A stretch of DNA of 64,000 nt from Scleromitrula shiraiana (Eukaryota; Ascomycota; Leotiomycetes; Helotiales; Sclerotiniaceae): the NCBI GenBank assembly GCA_028455995.1, contig JABELC010000001.1:3150501-3214500 (forward strand), given 5' to 3'. The position numbers and the translations under genes are program-made. How positions within the stretch are numbered: the first letter of the stretch is position 1; every line of letters starts with the position of its first letter. Positions 45,992 to 57,988 of the stretch are shown piece by piece. The notes under the pieces were generated by a model that saw only the letters and a list, made by a program, of their open reading frames with translations, was not told where the DNA came from and made no database searches.

Positions 45992-46619
45992 AGAGAGAGG
46001 TTGGTCCAATTCGATATTTGTGGTTGGATACTTTTTTCGAGGTAGTAGATAGATAGAGTACTCGTATGTGATGGGGAAAAGAAAAAAAGAGGCTGGGGCG
46101 AGTTAAACCAAACCACATCAACTCTACCTAACCTGGATGGACTCTAGAGTCTGGAGGTATTCTTGACACCAATTTTAAATCAATGAAATAGTAAGATTTG
46201 ATGATATCCCTCTAGTAACCATGAGACTATGAGTTGGCTGAGAAAGATGGTGTTGATATTTTGAATGAATAATATGAAAATAGTGAGTAGATTAAAATTC
46301 ACTTTAGTAGTATCTCATCTCATAAGGTAAGGAAAGTCGAATATAAGAATATTATTGTCTTGATGGTATGTAATTGGATTTTTGACTTGAGAACTCTTTA
46401 TGATGGATGTATGATAGACGGTATGGTGTGGTTCCTAGAGATTTCTTTGGGTCGCAAAACAGTTTACCAGCTCTAAGAGATGAATGGGATGATGAAATTA
46501 GATGAGGAGAAAGATGAGAGTCCAGATAATGTAATGATTGGATTGAAGATATCATGCTCGCTCAATGATGTATTCAATTGTCGAATTTTCTGCTTTGGTT
46601 CTTCATTTCTTGTGTCCAG

Positions 46620-46763
46620 TATGGTATGGCGGGTAAGATAGCAGTATAGCAGTATGTATGGCGGGTAGGATAGCAGTATAGCAGTATGTATGGCAGTATG
46701 TATGGTAGTATGGTAGTATGTATGGTAGTATGGTAGTATGTATGGTAATATGTATGGTAGTAT
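46620..46763. repeat. AGTATGTATGGT complex tandem repeat
   Basis: A patchwork of AGCAGTAT, AGTATGTATGG and TAGTATGG units. A larger unit of about 36 bases (GGCGGGTA-A-GATAGCAG then TATAGCAGTATGTAT) is itself duplicated at the left end. Confidence 0.85.
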
Positions 46764-47019
46764 CCAGGAAATAAAATCGAGTACTTCGTATGTACCTCTC
46801 TCTATGTTGTACCTCTTAAGATTGGCAACGGTACGGACCGGACTTTAGTACATAAACTGATGTGATGAATATGTAAGTACCCAGTTTATCTGCCCAGTTT
46901 ATCTGCTACCACCACGAGACAATATTTCGGTAGATATACCATATGTATAACATCATGTGTGATTTGAAGACTCTCAAGGTTTCGTTAATTGAGGCGTACA
47001 GTTTAAGAGATAAGATTAG

Positions 47020-47056
47020 ATACCGGTATTGATACCGATACCGATACCGATACCAA
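47020..47056. repeat. GATACC hexamer repeat
   Basis: Six GATACC-like units with two degenerate ends. Confidence 0.88.
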
Positions 47057-47162
47057 TAGCTATATCATATCAATTAATTAGAACACTTGAGTTCCCCAGT
47101 CGGGGGAATTTTAGAGTAGAACTAAAGAATATCGGAGATAGTTCTATGGAGAGATATCGGAG

Positions 47163-47208
47163 ATTGAATTAAATTGAATTAAATTGAATTAAATTGAATT
47201 AAATTGAA
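47163..47208. repeat. AAATTGAATT decamer repeat
   Basis: Four and a half exact AAATTGAATT units, then a degenerate copy. Confidence 0.9.
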
Positions 47209-48484
47209 GGAGTTAAATTGAGTTGAGGTATGACTTGAAACAAAAAGATGAAACAATGTCACGGATACATGATGATGATATTATGAAAGAGGTTGGGAGA
47301 GTAAAGAAGAATGAAAAGAATTGAGAGAGAGTGAAGAACATAATAACGATTGAAAGAAGAACAAGAGAAAGAGAGAGGGAAAGAGAAAGAGAGAGACAAA
47401 AAAAATGAATTTTTGCTTGGTTCGCGGAACATACCTAAGTATGTGTTGGCGTTGGCGTTGTGGTCCACAAGATGCGCATTAATATTATATCATGGGTCAT
47501 GGGTTAAGAGAATAAATGCACGAACTTCAATTTTGGGGTTATCAAGCTGCAAGAATATATTCTTTAGGATTTACTTACTGCAGATTTTACTATATTTACT
47601 ATTGTATATACAATCTAGAACTATGCATCTTTATATCATCCATCCATGGATCTTGTCATCCTCCCTTATAGATCTTCTTATCTGTTGCCATGTCATAAGT
47701 ATCTGCAGATATGCCAATAATGCATCAGTTATCCCCCTCGACATCCTCATCTGAGACAACATACGGATATTCAGGTACCCGTTCCCAATGGATAGATATC
47801 ATTATCAGCCATTTGGGCGTTGGAATTAAAGAGTGGCGCTTATTGATGTGAAGAAGGTGCAAAAGAAGGGAAAGAACTTTGTTATTGCGGAGTTATGCAG
47901 CGCTTGGACGAGAAATCGACTTCTTTAGATGAGAGCAGTTCTTGACATTCCATTCCCCAAATCAAATAATTCGATCGAGTAGACCTTGGAAATACGTTTT
48001 ACAAACGTACCGGTACGAATATGTTCAAATCCTATTTCCGACCCAGTGGTCTTTAGATGCCCCCAGGTTTGAAAGTTTTTAAATCTAAGTTTGGAATAAC
48101 ATTCTTTGGCATCATGAAAATGAGCTGTTAATATTTTTATAACCAAACGGGGAGTTCTCGACCTAGATCTCCTTTATTAGGAGCTCAGGATGATATCCAT
48201 CTTGAAGATGATATCGAGTATCTTCATAATATTAACGGGGGTGGGGTATTGGGATTGGTGCTTTGAGAGAAGCTTTGAGAGATTCAATGATAAATTAGTA
48301 AGATCTTTGGAGTCTTGGGAGAGTGAGGAAGTTGTTTGCCGATTGGATACTGTATATGCATATTGAAGCACAGCCTGCTTGAGGCTGTATCTTCTCAGGT
48401 ATCTCATAAAGCAGCTAGCCTTACCATTTCATTCCCATTCATTCTTTTTTCAACAAAACAATTCACAAATTACTATATAAGACC

Positions 48485-50604
48485 ATGGCAGAGGTTCTCG
48501 GTGCAGTTGCTAGTGGCATAAGTGTTGCCCAGTTGGCGGGCAATCTTGCTTCGAGCATTATCAAGCTGAAGAGTTATTGGGATCAAATTCAAGATGCGCC
48601 CGACGATATTACCTTTCTGATACGAGAGATTGATGCCCATCATTCAATACTTCGAAGTATTCTGGAAAGCCAGGCCAAAATCACTTCTTCTGGCAGGTCT
48701 TCGAACGCATTTCTTGAGAATAGTCTAAAGCTGTGCGAAGACTCCTCAAACGAATTGAATCAACTCGTAAAGGCTCTGGAGAAGGAGATCAATTCAAGCA
48801 ACAAGTGGAGAAACAAATTTGGCGCCACGAAGGTGTTGTTGAAGAATGAACAACTCAAAAAATTAAAGAGGAGGTTGAAAAATGCAACTAGGCTGATGAA
48901 TCTTGCTATCTCATGGCAAACAAAGTTAGTAATGTTACTATTGTCTTGTGCGGGGCTGCGAATTACTCACAGGTAGTAGTGCTACTCTCGACCAACAATT
49001 TCCAATCCTCGAATTGAAAATGCAGGCTTCTCTCGATCAATTTTTAGTAAATTGTCAGAAGAGTATTTTACCACCACTAGTGTCTAACTCAACCTCTCAA
49101 TCCCCCTCAATCGATGCGTTGATTCCATCAAATGGGATTGTGACAATTTTGCCGCCACAGAACTCCAAATCGCACGATCATCTAATCTCACACAATAAGA
49201 ATGCTGTGAAAAAGAGTCCCATTACCTATTACTCATCAAGCGAGTCTGATTATTTAATGGGTTTGATTAAAGTTCGAAATAGAGAAATAGAACGGAAAAG
49301 AAAACGATTTCAAGAAATTGAAGCTATATTCCAACTCCCAGCATGGCTATCAAATAGAACGTGGCAATGTATGTACAACAAAGATCTATCAGCTCTAAGG
49401 TGGAACTTCAATATTCAGACTTATCGTACCTTGGATTGGAACTCTGAGTTCTATAAAAGTCTAGCGTGCGGAGATATTGTCGCTGTACATAAGATGTTGC
49501 AAAATAAAACGGCTTTTGTGAATGATCATTTTATAGTACACCGTACGAGTAGTGCGGTGCATGTTGAGCAGGGCACACCTCTACACGTAAGTTTTACACT
49601 CGATTTCTTTTCTTATGAAAAGCTAACTTTGCTTTAGGTAGCAGCTTCATATGGTCATCTTCATTTGTGTAAGCTCCTGCTAACGGAAGGAGCAGATATC
49701 TCAAGCAAAGAATTTAGCATGGGGTATGCTGACCAATTTCATGTATCTGATTACAATTTGGTCTACCTAGCTAATTGCTATTAGCTTTACACCACTATAT
49801 CTTTTTGTCGTCGGCGGCTCCGGACGTCGACATCTTGACAATAATATACAACTTGATATACTACGAACCCTCCTTGAAGCAGGAGCGGATTCGGAGCTTA
49901 TTGATGATACCAATATACTAGATCTCAGTGCTGATGGTCCTGTAGATATATTCCACTACATTCAGCAGCACACTATCATGACTTCTGGCGAGATCAAATT
50001 CACAAATAAGATCGGTATTATCCTAGATTTTGTTTCATCTGAAATTGCACAAATGCCAAGCATTATATCGTCATATCTTGGGGGGCCTAACTTTGAAGCA
50101 AACATCGCAATACATCGTGATGATAGTATCACTAAATATTTCTTTCGATGCATATGTAGGTTGATCATAAGAAGATATCTCACAGATGCTGAGGTAGATC
50201 TCATCAAGACTATGTTATCGGCCGGTATGTCATTCCATACATTGGACGCAAAGGGTCATACAATGCTGCAATCGATTTTTGACCACTATTCATGGACAAT
50301 TCCCCGAGACGTTTGGGCACTCAGAAGGACTTTTCAGAAATGGCTTGATCTTCTGGTCAGGTTAGGTATAAATCTTCAAGCATACGGCAAGAAAGAGTCT
50401 TTACATTATAAAAGGACAAGAATGGCTCTAAACTTTGATCTCCCTCTGGATCGGCAGTTCAAATGGATCTTGGGGTTCAAGTATGGACCTAGTGTTGAGG
50501 ATTGGGGATTATGGCTTTTCGAACGCACAGATAAATATGCGGGGGAATTTTGGTATCTCGTTGAGAATCCAATTCTTGAGATACCTGGGGCTTGGGTTTA
50601 CTAG
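48485..50604 (+). CDS. HeLo-like N-terminal domain plus ankyrin repeats
   Basis: Exons 48485-48924, 48977-49586, 49638-49723 and 49785-50604 give 651 residues. The first AG of intron 1 (48972) would create a stop, so the AG at 48976 (or 48979) is used. Residues 1-145 start MAEVLGAVASGISVAQLAGN and continue with IIKLKSYWDQIQDAPDDI, the hallmark of the fungal HeLo-like/STAND N-terminal domain. A region of unclear fold follows, with an RKRKRFQEIEA helix. Ankyrin-type repeats span exons 2-4: GTPLHV, AASYGHLHLCKLLLTEGADI, then FTPLYLFVVGGSG and LRTLLEAGADSEL. No NACHT or other nucleotide-binding motif lies between, so this is not a full NLR. Such proteins are linked to non-self recognition and cell death in fungi; that role is inferred. 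The tail has the IPGAW ending seen in related ankyrin proteins. Confidence 0.82.
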
Positions 50605-51403
50605 TCGCGATCTTTGGATTTGGACATGGGCCTTGTGAATGGATTGGGGGAACGACATTATCGGTCTCCTTGTGTGCCGATGTTATGTCTCTGCATGGGA
50701 CGACAGAATTCTTCCTGTGGTTCATTAGGACTTCGTATGCAGAATATTCTTTCTGAAGAGTTCCGGATATAGCGCATGGGCCAGATACTATCACTTGAGT
50801 TCAGTCTACCCTATTTCGAAGGGCCCATTTCGAAAGGTTGCTAGCAGTGCTCAGAATGAGAGACTATCTACAGTGAGCTAGCTGGCTCTATGCACACCTG
50901 ACAATGAGCCGAACGTATTCGAAATGTATTTGAGTTAGGAGCCCTCGTATCGTTTGAACGGTTGAAATAGAGCTCATTTCGTTCGGGTCCAGGTTCAAAT
51001 CCTGCTCACGTCGTCCAAAAGATTGTGATGTTCAATAATAGTTTTTCTTTTTGCATTTTGTTGGTTTTAGTGCGGAAGAAGAATTTTTGAGTTTGGACAG
51101 TTTAAAGAATTTGCGATTACTTATTACTTGAGTGGGGAAATTGATGGGGAAAATCGGGAAGAGGGATTGGGTAGTAAATTAAGACTTGAATGGGAAATAT
51201 GAGCAGTATTTAGAGAGATATTAGTTATATTGGGGCGTGATAAGTGTATTAAATGTTCGACTTGAAGTATTGCACTACATCACTATAAAAGACATTGACT
51301 ATCAAGAAGTGAGATGAAGAACCTAAACTAATAACTGTATAAGACACTGCATAAATTTAACTTTTTCAAAAGCAAAAATAGGAACAAAACATTCATCAAA
51401 CCA
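50605..51403. other. Intergenic region with tRNA-like fragment
   Basis: Convergent 3' ends of the HeLo-like gene and the reductase gene. The only structure seen is the tRNA-like 3' end at 50989-51013. Confidence 0.55.
50989..51013 (+). pseudogene. tRNA-like 3' fragment (T arm and acceptor strand)
   Basis: CCAGG-TTCAAAT-CCTGC is a near-perfect T arm with one mismatched outer pair. TCACGTC plus G follows, like the 3' acceptor strand and discriminator of tRNA-Ser. No matching GACGTGA 5' strand or D arm lies within 150 bases upstream. A tRNA relic or tRNA-derived fragment is likely, but chance is possible. Confidence 0.3.
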
Positions 51404-52616
51404 TCACAAATAAGGAATCATCCCATCCCTCCTCATCTCCTCAAAAATCAACTCCATCTCCCCCACCGTGTCAAACCTCTTCGTCCACCCCACCCCCCTC
51501 GCCTTCTCCATACTAACCACATTTCCCCAATCCGAGAACTCCTCACTCATAGATTCAACCAACGTATCCCAAGTACACAACCCCAACGCCTTTTCGCTTC
51601 CCCCATACTTCCGCACTACCTTCTCCCACTCCCCATTCTCCAACATCCCTTCAATCTCCCCCCTTAAATCCCATCCTTTTTCCGCGCGAGTTTCCACACT
51701 AAAATATTTACCTATTCCCATCCAAATATCCTCAAACGTCGTAACCGTATCATCCACAACATTAAACTTTTCATCCACCACCCCCTCCCCCTCACTAAGA
51801 GCAACCCACTCGGTAAACTCCGCAATAACCCTCGAGCTACTAAAATGCTGCCCTTTCCTATACTTACTCGTTTGCGGATCGCCCGGGAAAATAGCCGGCT
51901 TTCCAAGCGCTTTACACAAGGTAAAATATACGGCTGCGGATGTGGTATACGACATCCCTGAGGAGGGCACGTATCCGTTGATCCAGAACGGCATGATGAT
52001 ATTCCACTTCCAGGGGCGCCGCGCGGCTACGTCCCAGAGGAAATCTTCCTGGGGGTAGTAGAAATTAGGCAGGGACTCGGGATTTGTAAATCTCGGGAGC
52101 GATTCATGCAGGGGTTCGATTTCGGGGGACGAAGTGAGGATGCCGTAGGTTTTGCCGCCGGTTTGGAGGATGACGCGTTGGAGCGTGGGGCGGGACGTGC
52201 GGTCGATGGCGAGTAGGGTGTTGGTGAAGAGGGGGACGTTGTCGGTGGTTAGTTGGTGCAGGGAGAGGGAGGGGGAGTGGATGTAGGCGTAGTGGAAGAA
52301 GTGGGTGATGTTTATTAGACCGGCGGTTAGGAGGGAGGTGGCGATGGTGTTGGCGGGAAGTGTTAGGTCGAGCTGGTGGAAGGTTATGCGGGGGTCGGGA
52401 GGGAGTTTGGTGGGTGGGGAGCGGGAGATGGCTATTATGCGGGTCCTGGTTTGGGAGGGTGAGTATCTATGTGGTTCATTATGGTGTTCGAAAATTTGTG
52501 ATATAGATGGGAACTTACCATACTGGTGACGAAGATAGTTGTTTTAATACTGCATGTCCTGAGATACCATTCGCACCTGTAATAAGAGCAACCTTTGGGA
52601 TATCAGAAGTAGCCAT
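51404..52616 (-). CDS. PRISE-like short-chain reductase (SDR)
   Basis: Minus-strand exons 52616-52519 and 52445-51404, with a 73-bp intron in phase 2, give 379 residues. The N-terminus KVALITGANGISGHAVLKQL holds the NAD(P)-binding glycine motif. AISRSP supplies the arginine typical of NADPH users, and VILQTGGKTYG is the next Rossmann strand. The NFYYPQED segment carries the atypical active-site Tyr of progesterone-5-beta-reductase/iridoid-synthase-like (PRISE) enzymes, which reduce activated C=C bonds in enones. The C-terminal half (GYVPSSGMSYTTSAAVYFTL, WDTLVES) matches fungal members often found near secondary-metabolite genes. Coding bases are markedly C-rich, unlike neighbours. The natural substrate is unknown. 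Confidence 0.85.
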
Positions 52617-53480
52617 GATGATGAGTTTACTATTCTACACTTGATAATGAAATTATGGGAAGGGAGAATGATATATTGTGAAAGCTAGCTTATACCTATA
52701 TGATATATCCATTTTAGATATCATTTCATAAATATGATATAGACAATAAACTTATCTTTTATCAAATCCTTTCGCCCAATTGTAAATTTTTAAAATCTAG
52801 TTGTTGATGATTTTCAGTCCCAAGATCCTCTGCATATGCAAACCCCGCTCATGGCGATATGCACTCATATTGATGGGCGTAAATTGATCATCCATATATA
52901 CATGGAAATTGATATGTCGTGTGACACAGAAAGAGGGGATGAAAAGTTGGATTTAAGTAACGCTCATTATACTTGTGGCATTCCGTCTGTTGCTATGAAA
53001 TACAATATCGACAGTGGTTGTCGTGTTTGTTCTTAACTCCAAGGAAGATCACGACGTATTGTAATACAAACTCTCGAAAACTTTCTCCAACGTCATGAAG
53101 GGTTTTCAATAGGTCCTGAATGTGTTATAATTCCACGCCGTATCTTGGAGATGAACGCACGAATTTGAAGCCCATTTGCACTTGCAATACTCGTAGCTGT
53201 ACTACAAAGTACGATGACAACTTTGCCAAATATTGTAATATTTTCAGTACCTCAGGCCTTCACATATCATCCGGATATATAATGAAAAATCATAAAAATT
53301 TCGCTCTGTAACTAATACTATTAAAATTGTCATAAGAATGTAGGGTAATCAATATTCGAAGAACATGAATATAACATTATAAGATTGTTGTTGATCGAGG
53401 TAAAGATTTCGCCGCTTTACTGGAAAAACTTTGCTACATATATTAAAATAATAGTACATGAATATATTAAATCATCAATA
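52617..53480. other. Intergenic region
   Basis: Reductase promoter followed by AT-rich spacer up to the tRNA. Small plus-strand open frames (52836-53311) carry no recognisable features. Confidence 0.55.
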
Positions 53481-53575
53481 TCCGAATTAGTGTAGGGGTT
53501 AACATAACTCGCTTTCAATTCTCAAATCTTGAGATATGATCCGAGTAGCCCCGGGTTCGATTCCCGGATTCGGAA
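53481..53575 (+). tRNA. tRNA-Glu (UUC) with 23-nt intron
   Basis: The acceptor strand TCCGAAT (53481-53487) pairs perfectly with ATTCGGA (53568-53574), followed by discriminator A. D stem GTGT/ACAT. Anticodon stem ACTCG (53507-53511) pairs with CGAGT (53542-53546), around loop CTTTCA with anticodon TTC at 53514-53516. T arm CCGGG-TTCGATT-CCCGG. The extra bases 53518-53540 sit just after position 37, the standard place for eukaryotic nuclear tRNA introns. TCCGA and the TAGTGTA D region are typical of eukaryotic tRNA-Glu. Confidence 0.93.
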
Positions 53576-54197
53576 AAGATTATCCTTTTGTTTTTTTGAC
53601 CTTTGATTTATCATCTTCTTTTGCGATCTGGATCCTGATAAAAGGATGGGCTGTATCAAAATTTTCATGGCAATTTTTGAAGTTTCTTTTTGGGCTGTTG
53701 AAGATGTTACTACATGATTGGGGTCTGTGCTCAAACGCGCTCCGGACTTTACTCTGGGGTTTCTAGTACAAGGACAACAAAGATTGACTCTATACTATTG
53801 CTCATTGAATTACTGTCATTCATATGAAGTATTATTATTAATATCACATGTAATACGTAGGAGGACTTTACCATCATATATCTAGATTACAATGTACCAT
53901 AGTTATTGGCTGCGTTTATTTCAATAGCGGACCTCAAGCAATTTTGGCGGGGCGGGGCGGGAATTGATAGAACGGTCCTAGGGTGTAAATGAATTATTTG
54001 ACTACGTTCACCTTTGCTACTGTCCGGAATAAAGAAATTCCGCCAAGATAATCACTATTTACACTCCACATTCGCTAGAATATTTAGCTCCCTCTATAAT
54101 GGATTGGCGACGTATCGTAACTCCTACAGATCATAACTGTAATAACACATTCTCCTAACTTGCAATTCATGAAGCTGGGGAGCCTACCTTGCACATC
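53576..54197. other. Intergenic region
   Basis: The tRNA 3' side starts with a T run (TTTGTTTTTTTGAC, 53586-53599) that would serve as a Pol III terminator. The rest is the SEC21 promoter and leader. An upstream ATG at 54169 opens a short frame before the SEC21 start. Confidence 0.6.
53586..53599 (+). terminator. Pol III T-run terminator of tRNA-Glu
   Basis: Eleven bases after the tRNA end there is TTTGTTTTTTT, with seven consecutive T. Pol III stops at four or more T in fungi. Confidence 0.7.
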
Positions 54198-57140
54198 ATG
54201 AATTACGGCAAGAAAGATGAAGATGGCGATATGGCCATTATGAGAGTTGACAGAACTTCTGTCTTTCAAGAAGGTCGGTGAACATTCCTATTTACAGGCC
54301 AGCTAATCTAACAATCATAGCTCGATTATTTAATACCTCCCCTATACAACCTCGAAGATGTCGTGTTCTCCTTACAAAGATCGCACTGTTATTATACACC
54401 GGCGAGAAATTCCCTACAAACGAAGCTACTACTCTTTTCTTTGGTATTTCGAAGTTGTTTCAAAACAAAGATGCTAGTCTCCGACAAATGGTTCACCTCA
54501 TTATTAAAGAATTGGCGCATTCGGCAGAGGATATTATTATGGTCACAAGTACAATAATGAAAGATACTGGTGGTGGAACAGACGCAGTTTATAGACCAAA
54601 TGCTATTAGAGCTCTTTGTCGTATCATTGATGTAGGTATGTTCCATTCTATTGAATAGCATAATTGACAAAACTAGGCTTCTACCGTTCAAAGCATTGAA
54701 CGAGTAATGAAAACCGCAATTGTCGACAAAAATCCTTCTATCTCCTCTGCCGCCTTAATATCATCCTATCACCTTCTCCCCATAGCCCGCGATGTCGTTC
54801 GAAGATGGCAAAGTGAAACACAAGAAGCTGCTACTGCCACAAAATCCTCTGGTGGTTTCTCCCTTGGTTTCTCGACCTCCAGCAGTCAGATGCCAGTAAA
54901 CAATTCAACCATGACACAGTATCACGCTATTGGATTGTTGTATCAGATGAGAATGCACGATAGAATGGCTTTGGTCAAGATGGTTCAACAATTTGGAGCT
55001 GCAGGTGCTGTAAAAAGCCCAGCTGCAACTGTCATGCTTGTTAGACTAGCTGCACAATTGGCAGAGGAAGATCAACAACTCAGAAGACCAATGATGCAAC
55101 TCTTGGACGGCTGGCTCCGACATAAGAGTGAGATGGTTAATTTCGAAGCTGCAAAGGCTATTTGCGATATGCGTGATGTCACAGATGCTGAAGTCACCCA
55201 AGCCATTCACGTTCTACAACTCTTCCTTACATCACCTCGAGCTGTCACCAAATTTGCGGCAATTCGTATCCTCCATAACTTCGCTTCATTCAAACCTCAA
55301 GCTGTTCACCCATGCAATCCAGATATTGAACTTCTCATCTCGAATTCCAACCGATCGATCGCTACTTTCGCTATTACAACACTTCTAAAGACAGGTAACG
55401 AGGCTAGTGTGGATAGATTAATGAAACAAATCTCTGGGTTTATGGCAGATATCACGGACGAGTTTAAGATTACAATTGTCGAAGCTATTCGCACTTTATG
55501 TCTAAAGTTCCCCAACAAGCAAGCTGGTATGTTAGCATTCCTCAGTGGAATATTACGCGACGAGGGAGGATTTGAGTTCAAACGCGCTGTGGTCGAAAGT
55601 ATGTTTGACTTGATCAAATTCGTTCCCGAATCCAAGGAGGATGCATTGGCACACTTGTGTGAATTTATCGAAGATTGCGAGTTCACAAAATTAGCCGTTC
55701 GAATTTTACATCTCCTGGGATTGGAGGGCCCAAAAACATCACAACCCACCAAGTACATCCGCTATATTTACAACCGTGTTGTTCTTGAGAACGCCATTGT
55801 CAGAGCCGCCGCAGTAACAGCATTAGCGAAATTTGGTGTTGGTCAAAAAGACCCTGAAGTCAAGCGAAGTGTAACCGTCCTTCTTACAAGATGCTTGGAT
55901 GATGTGGATGATGAAGTTAGAGATCGGGCTGCATTGAACTTAAGGTTGATGACAGAGTCTGATGATACGGCGGATCGATTTATTAAGAATGGTATGGCAT
56001 TTTATTCCATGTTTCAATATTTTTGCTAACAATATACAGAAAACACATTCGCCCTTCCATACCTTGAACACCAACTTGTTATGTATGTTACAGCCGATGA
56101 TAAATCCGTATTCGACACTCCTTTCGATATTGCTTCTGTTCCAGTTGTTACCAAGGAGCAAGCAGATGCAGAGGAGAGGACCAAGAAATTGACCACGGCT
56201 ACTCCAACTCTCAAGGCACCAAAGACCGGCCCAAGCAAAGCATCACCAACAGGAGCCGAAGCTGTTGCCTCGGCATCTGCAGCTGCCCAGAAGTATGCTC
56301 AAGAATTATTGAAGATCCCAGAATTCAAGGCCTATGGAAGTGTACTGAAATCATCACTTGCTGTTGAATTGACCGAATCAGAGACTGAGTATGTGGTTAC
56401 GGTTGTAAAACATATCTTCAAAGAGCACATTGTCCTTCAATACGAGGTCAAGAATACTTTACCAGATACTGTTCTTGAAGAAGTATCTGTAGTGGCTACG
56501 CCAGCCGATGAAGAAGAGCTTGAGGAAGATTTCATCATCCCTGCTGCTAAATTGGTCACTGACGAACCTGGTACCATTTATGTCTCTTTCAAGAAATCCA
56601 GTGGCGAGTCTGCTTTCCCTTCTAGCAGTTTCACCAACGTATTGAAATTCACTACTAAAGAGATTGATCCTACTACCGGTGAGCCCGAAGAGAGCGGCTA
56701 CGATGATGAATACCAGGTTGAAGATCTTGAGCTTACTGGTAGCGATTACGTCGTACCTGCCTTTGCGGGTAATTTCAACCATATCTGGGAGCAAGTTGGC
56801 GCATCGGGCGAGGAAGCCCAAGAGACCCTTCAATTAAGTGGTGTCAAGAGCATAGCAGGTAAATTTATGCCAAATATAATCTATTTTAGTATTCTAACAA
56901 GATATAGATGCAACCGAACAATTGGCGAAAACACTCTCATTACAACCACTTGATGGTACAGATGTACCCATTAACACAACAACCCACACTCTCAAATTAT
57001 TTGGAAAAACAGTTACAGGCGGTAGAGTTGTGGCTAACATCCGGATGGCGTATTCTAGCAAATCAGGAGTCACAAGTAAAATTGTGGTTCGTGGTGAGGA
57101 AGAGGGAATTGCAGCTTTGGTTATTGGGTCTGTTGCTTAA
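54198..57140 (+). CDS. SEC21: Coatomer subunit gamma (gamma-COP)
   Basis: Exons 54198-54273, 54321-54631, 54677-55991, 56040-56858 and 56908-57140 give 917 residues, the family's length. MNYGKKDEDGDMAIMRVDRT is the expected start, then RLFNTSPIQPRRCRVLLTKI and ATTLFFGISKLFQNKDASLR. Residues to about 570 form HEAT-like helices of the adaptin trunk. A Thr/Ala/Pro-rich linker follows, then the C-terminal appendage (SSLAVELTESETEYVV, VLQYEVKNTLPDTVLEEVSV) with its last exon LSLQPLDGTDVPINTTTHTL. Gamma-COP is part of the COPI coat that carries Golgi-to-ER retrograde traffic and binds dilysine signals and ArfGAPs. All five introns' junctions are clean at 45-49 bp. The gene is intact. Confidence 0.96.
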
Positions 57141-57988
57141 GGGTAGCGATTTTCATGGAGTTGAAAGTTCGGGTTGTATTTTGATGAATTGTTGTGTTTT
57201 AGATAATGGGTAAAGTATAAGAAAGATGCGAAGAAAATGGAATTAGCTTCATCTTTTTGGAAGGTGGAAAATGATAAAGTACGAGTGAAGCACCAGAGTT
57301 GAAAAATATGAAAAAATGTTACAATTACAATTGATACAGTCGGCTTGATTTTCATGAATAACCCCTTGGATATTTCGTTAATTTACCCTCATCTTTCCGT
57401 GAACTCATGGAGAAATCACCCGTACTCTACTTGTTCTATAGGGTCCATTCAATATCATCATCTAGATGTATTGAATAGTTGATCGTAGACACATATCTAC
57501 TCACTACATACATCTAGAATATCAAAAGAAGAAGAAAAAAAACTCTTCACTTCGCAGGTTACACATGTACAATGTGTTGTTGATTTATTATCTGGGTCCT
57601 CATTCAATAAAATTCCCCTATCAGAATCCTTGAATTGTTGAATAACATGTGTAATACCTGGCGCACATCCCAAAATCATGTACGAAATAGAATAATGACG
57701 TTAGTGTTTTACCCGCAACTTTTTAAAAGTTCTTGGCGCGTTTTTTTATCGGATTTCTTGTACAGTTCGTTCATGTCTCATATCCCCTCACTTCTTATCC
57801 TTCGTCGTCTTCTTCCCCCTCAATTTCTTCTTTTCACGTATGATAAGGAGGATAGATTGAATATCGTGTATTATTTCTCATTCAGCGAACAATTAAAAAG
57901 AGAGAGTGAAAGAGAGTGAAAGAGAGTGAAACCTACATAATCCGAACATCTACCTACCTAGCTACCTCTAGGTACACCCACCGCAAAA
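57141..57988. other. Intergenic region
   Basis: SEC21 3' end and promoter of the phosphotransferase gene. A GAGAGTGAAA repeat (about three units) lies at 57900-57930, just before the next start. No gene. Confidence 0.6.

Larger units (their letters stand above)
45597..48484. other. Microsatellite-rich intergenic region
   Basis: Nearly 2.9 kb without a supportable gene. Several different short repeats occur here and are listed separately. Open frames here are either repeat-encoded or lack ATG starts. Includes the 5' end of the coiled-coil gene and the promoter of the HeLo-like gene. Confidence 0.55.

Noticed and set aside
48485..50604. Full NLR (NACHT or NB-ARC) gene
   Set aside because: No P-loop GxxxxGK[ST] occurs between the HeLo-like and ankyrin parts in any exon I could place.
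51468..52058. 196-codon plus-strand frame opposite the reductase
   Set aside because: It is a shadow of the C-rich PRISE-like coding strand; only the minus strand has the NAD-binding motif.
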